Part shown: one piece after another, positions 46,080-54,564 of the stretch
Position numbering within the stretch: the stretch's first letter is position 1
Layout: each line of letters begins with the position of its first letter
From: Paenibacillus agaridevorans
GTDB taxonomy: Bacteria > Bacillota > Bacilli > Paenibacillales > Paenibacillaceae
Direction of reading: 5' to 3'
Assembly: GCF_003112455.1 (NCBI RefSeq)
Contig: NZ_BDQX01000315.1
Location: 24,121-79,209 of the forward strand
DNA: 55,089 bases
Notes under the pieces: generated by a model
The model's input: the letters and a program-made list of their open reading frames with translations, nothing else
Told to the model about the DNA's origin: nothing
Databases searched by the model: none
Program-made: the position numbers and the translations under genes

Positions 46080-46673
46080 ATGATAGATGAATCGGCGGAA
46101 AAAAGCCTCAGCAAGATGATCACCAAGCTGCTTAGACACGCACCGGAGCAATTCGGCGTCGTCCTCGATCCCGTGGACGGCTCGTGTCCGTTGGATATAT
46201 TGTTGGAAGCCGTTCGGGCTCAGCCCCGATGGGATTGGGTGAAACAAGAGGATATCGAGCAGGTGGTCCGTCATTCGGACAAACAACGATTTGACATACA
46301 GGACGGCCGCATCAGAGCGAGATACGGCCACAGCCATAATAAAGTCGCCTACGCGCCCGCCGACCCTCCGTCCATTCTCTACCACGGAACGAATCGGAAG
46401 GCACTCCCGACGATAGTGAAGGAAGGGCTGAAACCGATGACCCGGCAATATGTCCATTTGTCGGAAGGCACTCATTTCGCTACGCTCGCGGGAAGCCGCA
46501 GAGGAGAGCTTGTCATGCTGGAGATTGACGCGTTGATAGCGAAGCAGTCGGGCGTTCTGTTTTATTATGCGGGGAACGAAGTATGGCTGGCCGATCATGT
46601 GCCGCCGGAGTGCTGCTCGGTTGCAGAGAGCAAGGGGAAGGAGGACGGAAATGACGAATCATCCCATCGTTGA
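46080..46673 (+). CDS. kptA: RNA 2'-phosphotransferase (Tpt1/KptA family)
   Basis: The 197-residue protein has the family motifs LSKMITKLLRHAPE (R19-H20), RFDIQDGRIRARYGHS (about 70-85), LYHGT (about 100-104) and the VHLS region at 125. Tpt1/KptA enzymes transfer an internal 2'-phosphate of RNA to NAD, giving ADP-ribose cyclic phosphate. In yeast this finishes tRNA splicing; the bacterial role is not settled. No strong Shine-Dalgarno lies immediately before ATG 46080 (AGGAAGTGAAG is about 10 bases off). The tatD gene starts inside its 3' end, overlapping by 23 bases, so the pair is co-expressed. Confidence 0.92.
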   Translation: MIDESAEKSLSKMITKLLRHAPEQFGVVLDPVDGSCPLDILLEAVRAQPRWDWVKQEDIEQVVRHSDKQRFDIQDGRIRARYGHSHNKVAYAPADPPSILYHGTNRKALPTIVKEGLKPMTRQYVHLSEGTHFATLAGSRRGELVMLEIDALIAKQSGVLFYYAGNEVWLADHVPPECCSVAESKGKEDGNDESSHR

Positions 46674-47439
46674 TATCGGCGTCAATCTGATGCATCGCAA
46701 CTTTCATCAAGACCGCGACGAGGTTGTCGCAAGGGCGATAGCAAGCAACGTTGCCCCGCTTATCCTTACGGGAACGAGCTTAAGAAACAGCGTAGACGCT
46801 GCCCGCTATTCGGCAAGATACCGGGGACAGCTGTACGCTACTGCGGGCATCCATCCGCATGATGCGAAGAGTTGTACGCTAGAGACAATTGCGAAGCTAA
46901 AAGAGCTGGCGGCGCTGCCGCAGGTCGTTGCCATCGGGGAATGCGGCCTGGACTATAACCGCGATTTCTCGCCGAGAGACGTCCAGCGTCGATGGTTTGC
47001 GGAGCAGGTTCGGCTGGCCACTGAGCTGAACATGCCGCTGTTTCTGCACGAACGCGAGGCATTCCCGGATTTTGTGGCGATCCTTAAGGAACATGCGGTG
47101 AAACAAGCGGTGGTCCATTGCTTTACGGGGAACCGGTCCGAGCTGGAGGCCTACCTCGAGATGGGCTTCCATATCGGAATTACCGGCTGGATTTGCGATG
47201 AACGAAGGGGCCGGCATCTCAAGGAGCTCGTCCGTCTCATTCCGCTCGACCGGTTGATGATCGAGACCGACGCGCCGTTCCTGACTCCGCGGGACTTGAA
47301 GGAAAAGCCGGCGAATGGAAGGAACGAGCCCGCGTTTCTGCCGCATATTCTGCAAGCCGTGGCGCGGTGCGTCGGTAGACCTGCCGAAGAGGTCGCCAAG
47401 GCGACGACGAAGACGGCGGCGGCGTTTTTCGGCATTTAA
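46651..47439 (+). CDS. TatD-family metal-dependent nuclease
   Basis: The 262-residue protein starts at ATG 46651, after AAGGAGG located inside kptA. It has the TatD signature: IVDIGVNLMH at the N-terminus (the usual HxH pair is not clear here, and reads NLMHRNFH), AGIHPHDAK (about 68), IGECGLDYNRDF (metal glutamate, about 93), FLHEREAF (about 130), VVHCFTGN (about 155), and IETDAPFLTP (about 203). These are Mg-dependent 3'-5' exonucleases linked with DNA repair and RNA quality control. The 23-base overlap with kptA suggests a shared nucleic-acid role. Confidence 0.9.
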   Translation: MTNHPIVDIGVNLMHRNFHQDRDEVVARAIASNVAPLILTGTSLRNSVDAARYSARYRGQLYATAGIHPHDAKSCTLETIAKLKELAALPQVVAIGECGLDYNRDFSPRDVQRRWFAEQVRLATELNMPLFLHEREAFPDFVAILKEHAVKQAVVHCFTGNRSELEAYLEMGFHIGITGWICDERRGRHLKELVRLIPLDRLMIETDAPFLTPRDLKEKPANGRNEPAFLPHILQAVARCVGRPAEEVAKATTKTAAAFFGI

Positions 47440-47666
47440 AAAAGCTCAAGCGCCGGGCTTCCCTGACCGACGTTCGAGCTTATTGGATCATCCAGCGGAA
47501 AAGCAAACTTGCCAAACAAATCGGATGGTTCTCGAAACACACGGGGAAGTTTGCGAAAGGCAAGATTCACTGTTCTTGTTCCTATTGCAGGATCAAGACG
47601 AGGGAGTCGGGGCTTCCCAAGTCTCAGCTTGCCAGGCAAAAGCATGAGGATGACTTCGTCGAGTAG
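47436..47666 (+). pseudogene. Possible degraded small protein gene with a Cys-x-Cys cluster
   Basis: A frame open from 47436 to TAG 47664-47666 reads, at its end, KFAKGKIHCSCSYCRIKTRE and then SGLPKSQLARQKHEDDFVE. The basic, cysteine-spaced tail is strongly protein-like and resembles small bacillar proteins ending in an HCSC-x2-C motif. No ATG, GTG or TTG start with a ribosome site is visible, so I take it as a relic or a gene with an unusual start. Confidence 0.4.
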
Positions 47667-47703
47667 CAAGTAATGAAGGATCGGTTACAAGAACCCATTG
47701 TCG

Positions 47704-47735
47704 GAGGGCGTACCCAAACGGTATGTCCTCTTTTT
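47704..47735 (+). terminator. Rho-independent terminator after the tatD region
   Basis: GAGGGCGTACC and GGTATGTCCTC pair with two G-U over 11 positions with a five-base loop, and TTTTT follows. Confidence 0.75.
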
Positions 47736-47803
47736 CATGGGAGAAAACGGGGTTGCGCTTCTGGACGGAGACAACAGGTATGGGCTAGTAGCGTTGATCT
47801 TTT

Positions 47804-47987
47804 TAACGGACATGAGAGACGCTAATTGCCCGTTTTTTACAATAATCAAATTGTAACGGACAGGAAAAACGCTAATTGGTCGAAATTATACTAAATGATC
47901 CTCTAAAGTAGGGAATAACGTCGCTGGAGTCCGTTAGATTTGACAAACCTCTCAAATCGGTAGAATAGCGTTGCTCATGTCCGTTAG
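47804..47987. repeat. Four dispersed copies of a TAACGGAC...CGCTAATT element
   Basis: Direct copies begin at 47804 (TAACGGACATGAGAGACGCT) and 47854 (TAACGGACAGGAAAAACGCT). Inverted copies lie at about 47913 (AATAACGTCGCTGGAGTCCG) and 47965 (AATAGCGTTGCTCATGTCCG). The unit of about 24 bp is intergenic. Confidence 0.65.
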
Positions 47988-48005
47988 GCGGCAAGCCTGC
48001 AGGCT

Positions 48006-48200
48006 AAAGTGTGCAAAAGCACTCCAAGCGTACAAAGTGTGTCAATCGTAAAAATCGCCCCAATCGTGCAAAAAAGCTTGCCAATCGTGCAAAGTGTCCC
48101 AATCGTACATAGTGTCCAAATCGTGCTAGGAATGCTAATTATGCAAAAGTTCTAAGCATACTGTGTACCCCAGCGATCCAAGCGTGCTAAATCGGCGCCC
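48006..48200. repeat. Degenerate tandem repeats of about 17-19 bp (CCAATCGTGCAAAGTGT type)
   Basis: Roughly nine units are visible: CCAAGCGTACAAAGTGTG, CAATCGTAAAAATCGC, CCAATCGTGCAAAAAAGC, CCAATCGTGCAAAGTGTC, CCAATCGTACATAGTGTC, AAATCGTGCTAGGAATGC and weaker ones to 48200. There is no coding potential. Confidence 0.65.
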
Positions 48201-48284
48201 CATTTAGTCGAAGTGTGATTTTGTGGCTGCCTAAGTTGCGCCAGGGGACCGCAAGCGAAAAAAATCCAGCATTTCGTGCCTTAC

Positions 48285-48340
48285 TACTTCACCTGTCGTA
48301 GTAATTATGCTATACTGCATTTACTACGACAGATGAAGTA
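48285..48340. promoter_or_regulatory. Paired PadR-type operator around the padR promoter
   Basis: Arms TACTTCACCTGTCGTAGTAA (48285-48304) and TTACTACGACAGATGAAGTA (48321-48340) are inverted repeats with one mismatch over 20 bp. The 16-bp spacer holds the -10 TATACT (48311-48316), preceded by TGC as an extended -10. A dimer on each arm would shut off the padR gene. PadR sites in related bacteria also contain TACT/AGTA ends. Confidence 0.65.
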
Positions 48341-48359
48341 ATCGGGGAGGATGCCGGAA

Positions 48360-48686
48360 GTGATCAGCAGTGATGTTATACGCGGTTATAACGATACGAT
48401 GATCCTCTACATGCTGCTGGGCGGGGAATCCTACGGATACGAGATATCCAAGCAGATCCGGCAGCTGACGCAGGAGAAGTACGTCATGAAAGAAACCACG
48501 CTGTATTCCGCCTTCGCTAGACTGGAGAAGAACGGCTATATAGAATCCTTTTACCGGGATGAGAGCCTCGGCAAACGGCGCACGTATTATCGGATTACTC
48601 CGCCGGGTCTCTCCTACTACAAAGAGAAATGCGAAGAATGGATGGTTACGCAGGCTGTTGTCAACCAATTTATAAAGGAGTGGTGA
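48360..48686 (+). CDS. PadR-family transcriptional regulator
   Basis: I favour GTG 48360 because GGGGAGG is spaced nine bases before it; ATG 48351 abuts that site. The 108-residue protein has the winged helix of the family (ILYMLLGGESYGYEISKQIRQLT, then TTLYSAFARLEKNGYI and the wing RRTYYRITPPGL). PadR proteins repress transporters or membrane-stress genes and release DNA on binding drugs or similar ligands. A HAAS-domain membrane protein follows six bases later, a common pair. Self-control through the operator at 48285 is likely. Confidence 0.93.
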   Translation: MISSDVIRGYNDTMILYMLLGGESYGYEISKQIRQLTQEKYVMKETTLYSAFARLEKNGYIESFYRDESLGKRRTYYRITPPGLSYYKEKCEEWMVTQAVVNQFIKEW

Positions 48687-48692
48687 AGGATC

Positions 48693-49649
48693 ATGGAAAC
48701 GATCAGCGTCTACTTGGACCATATGTTTGCCAGTCTGCCCAAGACACTGGAAGTCATGCGCATGAAGCAGGAGCTGTTGTCCGGGATGGAGGAGAAGTAC
48801 AGGGAGCTGAAGGAGGAGGGCAAGTCGGAGAACGAGGCAATCGGCATCGTCATTTCGGAATTCGGCAATATCGAGGAATTGACTGCCGAACTTGGCATTC
48901 GTGCAGTCGAACCGGAGCGGGCAGCACCTATGCTGACAGAGCATGAGGCTTACGCGTATACGGCTGCCAAGCGAAGCGCCGGATTGTGGGTTGGTCTGGG
49001 AATTTTCTTCTGCGCAAGCGGTGTGGCGTTGCTGATTTTTCTGGATACGCTATTCGAAACAACGGTCGACTCTGAACGAGGCTCGATGCTGGGTCTGATC
49101 GGTATGTTCATGCTGGGCGCCGTGGGAGTAGGGATGTTCTTTAACAGCGGCATGAAGCTCAGCCGGTTCAAGACTTTGGAGCAAGGTTTCCAATTATCCT
49201 ATGCGCTCAAGATGGAGTTGCGGCAAGGTCAAGCTCATTACGCTCCGACTTATCGTTTCTCTCTTATCACCGGAGTCTGCCTGAGCGTGCTGTCACCCAT
49301 CTTGATCTTCGCCGCATCTTATGTCAACGAAGAATACGCTCCTTATGGCGTTGCCGCTTTCTTGCTGTTGGCGGCCGTTGCGGTGTTCCTGTTTGTCTAT
49401 TACGGGAATATTCAGGGAGCATATACGAAGCTTCTGGAAGAGCCGATTCTCGCTGCCGCCAAGAAGGAAGAGGAAAGAATTTCGGGAGCCGTGGGCGCTG
49501 TAATATGGCCGCTGGCGACGATTATTTTCCTGTTCACTGGCTTTGTCTATCATCGCTGGGACGTCAATTGGGCCGTATTCCCCATTGCGGGCATCTTGCA
49601 CGGCATGCTGAACGGCGTCTATAATATGAATCGCAAGAGCGAAATGTAA
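48693..49649 (+). CDS. HAAS-domain membrane protein (DUF1700-like)
   Basis: The 318-residue protein starts with an alpha-helical HAAS domain (about 1-65: KTLEVMRMKQELLSGMEEKY, then NEAIGIVISEFGNIEELTAEL). Hydrophobic segments lie near 98-120, 130-150, 200-225, 230-250 and 270-292. Such proteins usually lie next to a PadR regulator and are thought to relay its signal at the membrane. GGAG in the end of padR serves as its ribosome site. The response regulator gene follows after 42 bases without a terminator. Confidence 0.85.
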   Translation: METISVYLDHMFASLPKTLEVMRMKQELLSGMEEKYRELKEEGKSENEAIGIVISEFGNIEELTAELGIRAVEPERAAPMLTEHEAYAYTAAKRSAGLWVGLGIFFCASGVALLIFLDTLFETTVDSERGSMLGLIGMFMLGAVGVGMFFNSGMKLSRFKTLEQGFQLSYALKMELRQGQAHYAPTYRFSLITGVCLSVLSPILIFAASYVNEEYAPYGVAAFLLLAAVAVFLFVYYGNIQGAYTKLLEEPILAAAKKEEERISGAVGAVIWPLATIIFLFTGFVYHRWDVNWAVFPIAGILHGMLNGVYNMNRKSEM

Positions 49650-49691
49650 GGTAAGCGAGAAGAGTTTGCCTAAGAAACGTGGTGACCAACG

Positions 49692-50381
49692 ATGTTCAAA
49701 ATCATGCTCATAGAGGACGATACGACATTGTTCCAGGAAATCAAGGAGCGATTGTCCTTATGGTCCTACGAGGTCTTCGGCGTTAAGCAGTTTGATAAAG
49801 TTATGCAGGAGTTCGCGGAGGCGGGTCCCGAGCTTGTCATCATCGACATCCAACTGCCCAAATTCGACGGCTTCCACTGGTGCCGGATGATTCGCGCGCA
49901 TTCCAATGTGCCGATCATCTTCCTTTCTTCCCGCGATCATCCCATGGACATGGTGATGTCGATGCAGCTCGGAGCCGACGACTTCGTGCAGAAGCCGTTC
50001 CACTTTGACGTGCTTATTGCCAAAATACAGGCGATTCTGCGCAGAACATACAACTACAATAATGAGCCGACCCAGCTGAAAACGTGGCGGGGGGCCGCCG
50101 TCGACTATATGAAAAATACGATTGCGAACGACGAGGGAACGGCAGAGCTGACAAAAAACGAAATGTTTATTCTGACTTATCTCGTTGAACGCAAAAATAA
50201 AATCGTGAGCCGCGACGAGCTGATCGCGAGCCTATGGAACAACGAGCAGTTCGTGAGCGATAATACGCTTACCGTCAATGTAAACCGTGTGCGCAAAAAA
50301 CTCGAAAGTATCGGACTGGACCCGTATATCGAGACGAAGGTCGGCCGAGGTTACATGGCAACGGAAGAGGCGGGGGCATGA
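49692..50381 (+). CDS. BceR-type OmpR-family response regulator
   Basis: The 229-residue protein has a receiver domain with aspartate D52 in LVIIDIQLPKFDG, the lysine in DDFVQKPFHFDVL, and a winged-helix C-terminus (about 130-227: LTKNEMFILTYLVERKNKIV, VNRVRKKLESIGL). The class controls peptide-antibiotic ABC transporters. No strong ribosome site (GGTGACC at best) lies before ATG 49692. The kinase start overlaps its stop by four bases. It should bind the palindrome at 51375 upstream of the ATPase gene. Confidence 0.92.
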   Translation: MFKIMLIEDDTTLFQEIKERLSLWSYEVFGVKQFDKVMQEFAEAGPELVIIDIQLPKFDGFHWCRMIRAHSNVPIIFLSSRDHPMDMVMSMQLGADDFVQKPFHFDVLIAKIQAILRRTYNYNNEPTQLKTWRGAAVDYMKNTIANDEGTAELTKNEMFILTYLVERKNKIVSRDELIASLWNNEQFVSDNTLTVNVNRVRKKLESIGLDPYIETKVGRGYMATEEAGA

Positions 50382-51382
50382 TTCGCAAATACATCGCGGA
50401 AAGGCGAAGCTGGCTGCTGCTGCTTGCCGTCGTCCACCTGCTGCCCCTGTTCATAGCGTCCATTGACGTCTCCATCCCGCTGATGCCGATCTTGTACAGT
50501 ACGTTGTTGTCCTCGATGGTTTGCATCGTCTTTCTGGTTGCCAGATACTATAAGGAAACCAAATTCATCAAGCAGTTGGAGGCCTGGGATCACACCTGCG
50601 GTCCGGAATCCCTAAAGGAGGCCGGCAGTCCGTTCGAACGGGTGGTGGAGGAGTCCATGTCCGCGCAAGCTCTTCATTACAAGAGCGAAGCGTCCGGACA
50701 TCTGCTGCTGCTCGAACAGGAGAAGGACGAATTGACGGCCTGGATTCATGAGGTAAAAACGCCGCTTACCGCCATGCGGCTCGTGATCGACCGTTTAACC
50801 GAGGAATCGGCCAAAAGCAAGCTGGAATACGAATGGCTTCGCATTCATCATTTGCTGGACCGGCAGCTGCATCAAAGGCGGATTCCTTTTATGGAGAACG
50901 ACCTGTACGTCGAGTCCGCGAAGCTAGAGCCGATCCTGTTCCAGGAAATTAAGGATTTGAGATCCTGGTGCATGCAAAAAAGGATTGGCTTTGACGTATC
51001 CCTCCAGGCTGAGCAGGTGCTGACCGATGCCAAATGGCTGGGATTTATATTGAGGCAAATTTTAACCAACGCGGTTAAATACAGCGAGTCCTCCGACATA
51101 AAGGTGAGCAGCTGCGAGGAGAACGGGCATGTCGTCGTCGAGATCCAGGACCAAGGCCGCGGCATTAGCGCCAAGGACTTGCCCCGCATATTCGAACGGG
51201 GATTTACGTCCACGACGATGCATCAGGATAGCGCGGCCACCGGCATGGGACTTTATTTGGCGCAAAAAGCGGCGGATTCGCTTCGAATCCGAATGGAGGC
51301 GGAGTCCACCTACGGCAGCGGCACGACGTTCCGGCTGTTGTTCCCCGTCGCCAACGATTTTGATGTAATGATGGGCATGTGA
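50378..51382 (+). CDS. BceS-type intramembrane-sensing histidine kinase
   Basis: The 334-residue kinase has two close transmembrane helices (about 11-29 and 37-55) with almost no extracellular loop, typical of the Bce class that senses through the partner transporter. The phosphorylated histidine is H124 in [11 protein letters not shown], followed by an ATPase domain with [22 protein letters not shown] and [12 protein letters not shown]. Its start lies in the ATGA overlap with the response regulator. The stop is inside a palindrome that can act as terminator. Confidence 0.93.
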   Translation: MIRKYIAERRSWLLLLAVVHLLPLFIASIDVSIPLMPILYSTLLSSMVCIVFLVARYYKETKFIKQLEAWDHTCGPESLKEAGSPFERVVEESMSAQALHYKSEASGHLLLLEQEKDELTAWIHEVKTPLTAMRLVIDRLTEESAKSKLEYEWLRIHHLLDRQLHQRRIPFMENDLYVESAKLEPILFQEIKDLRSWCMQKRIGFDVSLQAEQVLTDAKWLGFILRQILTNAVKYSESSDIKVSSCEENGHVVVEIQDQGRGISAKDLPRIFERGFTSTTMHQDSAATGMGLYLAQKAADSLRIRMEAESTYGSGTTFRLLFPVANDFDVMMGM

Positions 51383-51404
51383 CAACAATGTCACATGCTT
51401 TTTT
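51375..51404 (+). terminator. Palindrome acting as terminator and possible BceR box
   Basis: GCATGTGACA and TGTCACATGC form a perfect 10-bp stem with a four-base loop, followed by six T, and the stop codon of the kinase lies within it. The core TGACA-N4-TGTCA also matches the TNACA-N4-TGTNA box known for BceR-type regulators, so it may be the operator of the ATPase gene that starts at 51483. Confidence 0.7.
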
Positions 51405-51482
51405 ATTTTGTTCGTTAAATCGCAGGAAATCCAGGTTCCGTTGGGGTACGATAAAGGCATCCGAAAGAAGGAGTGTAACCCC

Positions 51483-52238
51483 ATGATTATTTTAGAGGCC
51501 AAAAAAATTCACAAAACATACGGCAATAAATTCAATAGGCAGGAAGTGCTTAAGGGGATCGACCTAAAGGTAACCAAAGGAGAATTCGTCGGCATTATGG
51601 GAGCGTCCGGTTCCGGCAAAACAACGCTTCTTAACGTGCTCTCTTCCATCGATCAACTGAGCGAAGGGACTATCGAGATCCAGGGTAAACAGTTTACGGG
51701 CATGAAGGAGAAGAAACTCGCGGAATTCCGAAAGCATCACCTCGGCTTTATTTTTCAGGAGTACAATCTGCTGGACACGCTGACCGTGAAGGAAAATGTG
51801 CTTCTGCCGTTATCCATCCGGGATGTATCCAAACAGGCCGCGCTTGAAAAATTCAAGCAAATTGCGACCGAACTTGGCATCTACGAGCTTGCCGACAAAT
51901 ATCCTAGCGAAATTTCGGGAGGACAGAAGCAGCGGACCTCCGCGGCACGGGCTTTCGTGCACGATCCCGGCATTATTTTCGCGGACGAGCCGACCGGGGC
52001 GCTAGATTCGAAGTCGGCTTCCGACCTGCTGAATAAGCTCAGCTACATGAACGCGAAGCACGCCGCGACGATCATTATGGTCACGCACGATCCGGTAGCC
52101 GCCAGCTATTGCAGCCGCGTCGTCTTTATCAAGGACGGCCAAATCTACAGCCAGCTTCACAAGGGCGAGGAATCCAGGCAGACGCTGCTCGGCGACATCA
52201 TCAAAACCCAAGGCGTGCTGGGCGGTGTTCAAGGGTGA
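51483..52238 (+). CDS. BceA-type ABC transporter ATPase
   Basis: The 251-residue ATPase from ATG 51483 (AAGGAGTG before it) has Walker [10 protein letters not shown] (about 40), Q-loop [13 protein letters not shown], signature [15 protein letters not shown], Walker [14 protein letters not shown] and the switch histidine in VTHDPVAAS. It powers export or release of peptide antibiotics bound to cell-wall lipids. Its TGA overlaps the permease start. The 100-bp gap before it holds the BceR-like palindrome; a promoter motif (possible GATAAA) is not certain. Confidence 0.93.
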   Translation: MIILEAKKIHKTYGNKFNRQEVLKGIDLKVTKGEFVGIMGASGSGKTTLLNVLSSIDQLSEGTIEIQGKQFTGMKEKKLAEFRKHHLGFIFQEYNLLDTLTVKENVLLPLSIRDVSKQAALEKFKQIATELGIYELADKYPSEISGGQKQRTSAARAFVHDPGIIFADEPTGALDSKSASDLLNKLSYMNAKHAATIIMVTHDPVAASYCSRVVFIKDGQIYSQLHKGEESRQTLLGDIIKTQGVLGGVQG

Positions 52239-54178
52239 GTCTGAATACGATCATCTTGCGGAATTTGAAAAAAAACATTCAAAACTACTTTCTTTATGTG
52301 TTCGCGCTCATTTTCAGCGTCGCTCTTTATTTCTCGTTCGTTACGCTGCAATACGATCCGTCCATGGACGAAGCCAAAGGTTCGGTCAAGGGAGCGGCCG
52401 CTCTTGGAGCAGCGTCAGTGCTGCTCGTGGCCATCGTCGCGGTATTTCTGCTATATGCCAACACGATCTTCATTAAACGAAGAAGCAAGGAAATCGGGTT
52501 ATTCCAGCTGATCGGTCTGACGAAGGAACGTATCTTCAGAATCATGACCGCCGAAAATCTGATTTTGTATTTCGGATCCATGATCGTCGGCATTGCGGCC
52601 GGATTCGCGGTTTCCAGATTGATTCTGATGATTCTGTTCCGCATTATCGGCGTCGATGAGATGGCCAAGCTGCGTTTCTCTTCGGAAGCGCTTGTTCAGA
52701 CGATTATCGTGTTTGCCGCCATTTACCTTCTGATCATGCTCATGAACTATGCATTTATTAGAAGGCAGACGATTCTCTCCTTGTTCCGCGCCGTATCCGT
52801 CGCGCAGCAGCGGACTCAGAAGCGGTCCATGCTGGAATTCGTGTTCGGACTATGCGGTATTGTCTTCATCCTGGTCGGTTATTACGTATCTGCAGAGCTG
52901 TTCAAAGGGCGGTTCATGGGAATGGGCGAGCTCATGATGGCGATGATCTTTATTCTGGCAGCGGTCATTATCGGGACCTACCTGTTCTACAAAGGTTCGG
53001 TCAGCGTCATCTTCAACGCCGTCCGCAGAAGCAAACAAGGATACTTGTCCATTGGGGAAGTATTGTCCATATCCTCCATCATGTTTCGGATGAAGTCGAA
53101 CGCATTGCTGCTCACCGTCATTACGACCGTATCCGCGCTCGCCATCGGATTATTGTCGTTAAGTTATATTTCTTATTACTCGGCCGAAGCGCAAGCACAA
53201 AGAGATGTTCCGAATGATTTTGCTTTCGCGAACGCAGAGGCGAAGGATCGTTTTATCGCGGAGCTTGATGCCAGGAAAGTTGCCTACGACGTTATTCGCA
53301 GAGTGCCGATTTACATGGAAATCGACGTTACGGGCATCGCGTCTTCCAACGTGCTCGACTCGCTGGAGGGCAACACGTTTATCTCCCCGGTACTCAGCGA
53401 GGCCATGGTGGAGGGAGTAGAGGTGGAGCCGAACGAAGCGATTTTTATGGGCTACAGCGGAGCGATGCAGAATTTCATGTCGCTCAAGTCGACCGGCGAT
53501 TTTCAATTTATGGGGCTGCACGGCAGCCTTCAACAAAAGCTCGTCGGCACCAAGGAACAAAGCGTCTTGATCTACAGATACGGACAGGGAATACCGACGA
53601 CGATCGTCGATGACAGCGTGTACGAGAAGCTCCTTCAGAATCTGGATCCGGCTGTTCAGAATACAAGATATGCGGATTATTACGGCGTGGACATACCGGA
53701 TTCATCGCGTAAGGAAGAGGCGCGGCAAGCCTATGCGGATACGCAGCCATCCTCTTCTCAGGAGTCGTTTTCGCAGCATGAGCTTATGATGAACGGACGT
53801 TTGAATATGGGATTGATCATGTTCATCGTCGGATTTCTCGGACTTGCGTTCCTGATCACGTCCGGCTGCATCCTTTACTTCAAGCAGATGGATGAGAGCG
53901 AAGAGGAGAAACCGAATTATACGATACTGCGCAAGCTGGGATTTACGCAGGGCGACTTGCTCCGCGGAATCGCGTACAAGCAGTTGTTTAACTTCGGCAT
54001 TCCGCTTATTGTCGGCTTGAGCCACGGTTACTTTGCCGTGAAATCCGGCTGGTTCCTATTCGGCACGGAGCTCACGGCCCCCATGCTCATTGTCATGGTG
54101 CTGTACACGGCGCTGTATTCCGTCTTCGGAATCCTCTCCGTGCTGTATTACAAGCGGGTGATTAAGGAATCGTTGTGA
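52235..54178 (+). CDS. BceB-type large ABC permease
   Basis: The protein has 647 residues from GTG 52235, which overlaps the ATPase stop in GTGA; a normal size for BceB. Hydrophobic segments cluster at about 18-38, 55-80, 105-130, 150-180, 200-220, 235-255 and 285-310. A large extracellular domain (about 315-520) follows, and then three more near 525-545, 580-600 and 610-640. That domain recognises peptide antibiotics and also activates the kinase. A BceAB-BceRS module should give induced resistance to a cell-wall-active peptide. Confidence 0.92.
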   Translation: MSLNTIILRNLKKNIQNYFLYVFALIFSVALYFSFVTLQYDPSMDEAKGSVKGAAALGAASVLLVAIVAVFLLYANTIFIKRRSKEIGLFQLIGLTKERIFRIMTAENLILYFGSMIVGIAAGFAVSRLILMILFRIIGVDEMAKLRFSSEALVQTIIVFAAIYLLIMLMNYAFIRRQTILSLFRAVSVAQQRTQKRSMLEFVFGLCGIVFILVGYYVSAELFKGRFMGMGELMMAMIFILAAVIIGTYLFYKGSVSVIFNAVRRSKQGYLSIGEVLSISSIMFRMKSNALLLTVITTVSALAIGLLSLSYISYYSAEAQAQRDVPNDFAFANAEAKDRFIAELDARKVAYDVIRRVPIYMEIDVTGIASSNVLDSLEGNTFISPVLSEAMVEGVEVEPNEAIFMGYSGAMQNFMSLKSTGDFQFMGLHGSLQQKLVGTKEQSVLIYRYGQGIPTTIVDDSVYEKLLQNLDPAVQNTRYADYYGVDIPDSSRKEEARQAYADTQPSSSQESFSQHELMMNGRLNMGLIMFIVGFLGLAFLITSGCILYFKQMDESEEEKPNYTILRKLGFTQGDLLRGIAYKQLFNFGIPLIVGLSHGYFAVKSGWFLFGTELTAPMLIVMVLYTALYSVFGILSVLYYKRVIKESL

Positions 54179-54182
54179 AATA

Positions 54183-54219
54183 GAGGGGCCTAAGCAGAGA
54201 TGCTTTGGGCCTCTTTTTT
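54183..54219 (+). terminator. Terminator after the bceB-like gene
   Basis: GAGG...AAGC and GCTT...CCTC form an interrupted stem around AGAGAT, followed by TTTTTT. The internal part has a bulge. Confidence 0.65.
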
Positions 54220-54361
54220 AATGAATTTTGATTTCGGAAGCAGATTAGTTTGCCACAGTCTGTGCCAATATAACGGCTGTGTGCGGGGGGAATTGAGGCG
54301 ATGGTGGTGCTGGTGCTGGAGTGCTGGTGCTAGTGTGCGCCCTTGGATATTTTCACAAACG

Positions 54362-54510
54362 GTACAACAATTGAGCAAAAATACACAATTAAGATGAGGT
54401 AAGGGCCATTCATTCGTACATTTGTACATATATACACAAATATTGGTTCAAAGAGGTCCCAAACGAAGATGTGAAGCGAGAATTTGTGTATTTTCGTACA
54501 ATTTGCTGTG
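54362..54510. repeat. AT-rich degenerate inverted repeats
   Basis: CAATTG-x-GCAAAAATACACAATT (about 54367-54391) resembles the reverse complement of AATTTGTGTATTTTCGTACA (about 54480) and part of it recurs near 54413-54441. The region 54220-54560 has no coding potential that I can see; GGTGCTGGTGCTGGA triplet runs lie at 54303-54332. Confidence 0.35.
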
Positions 54511-54564
54511 CAGAAGCCCCCTCTGTTTAAGAAAATTAGGGAGATATGCACAAATGTGCTGAGA

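Noticed and set aside
48006-48200. CRISPR array
   Set aside because: The repeats are adjacent, degenerate and 17-19 bp long, with no spacers of constant length and no cas genes.
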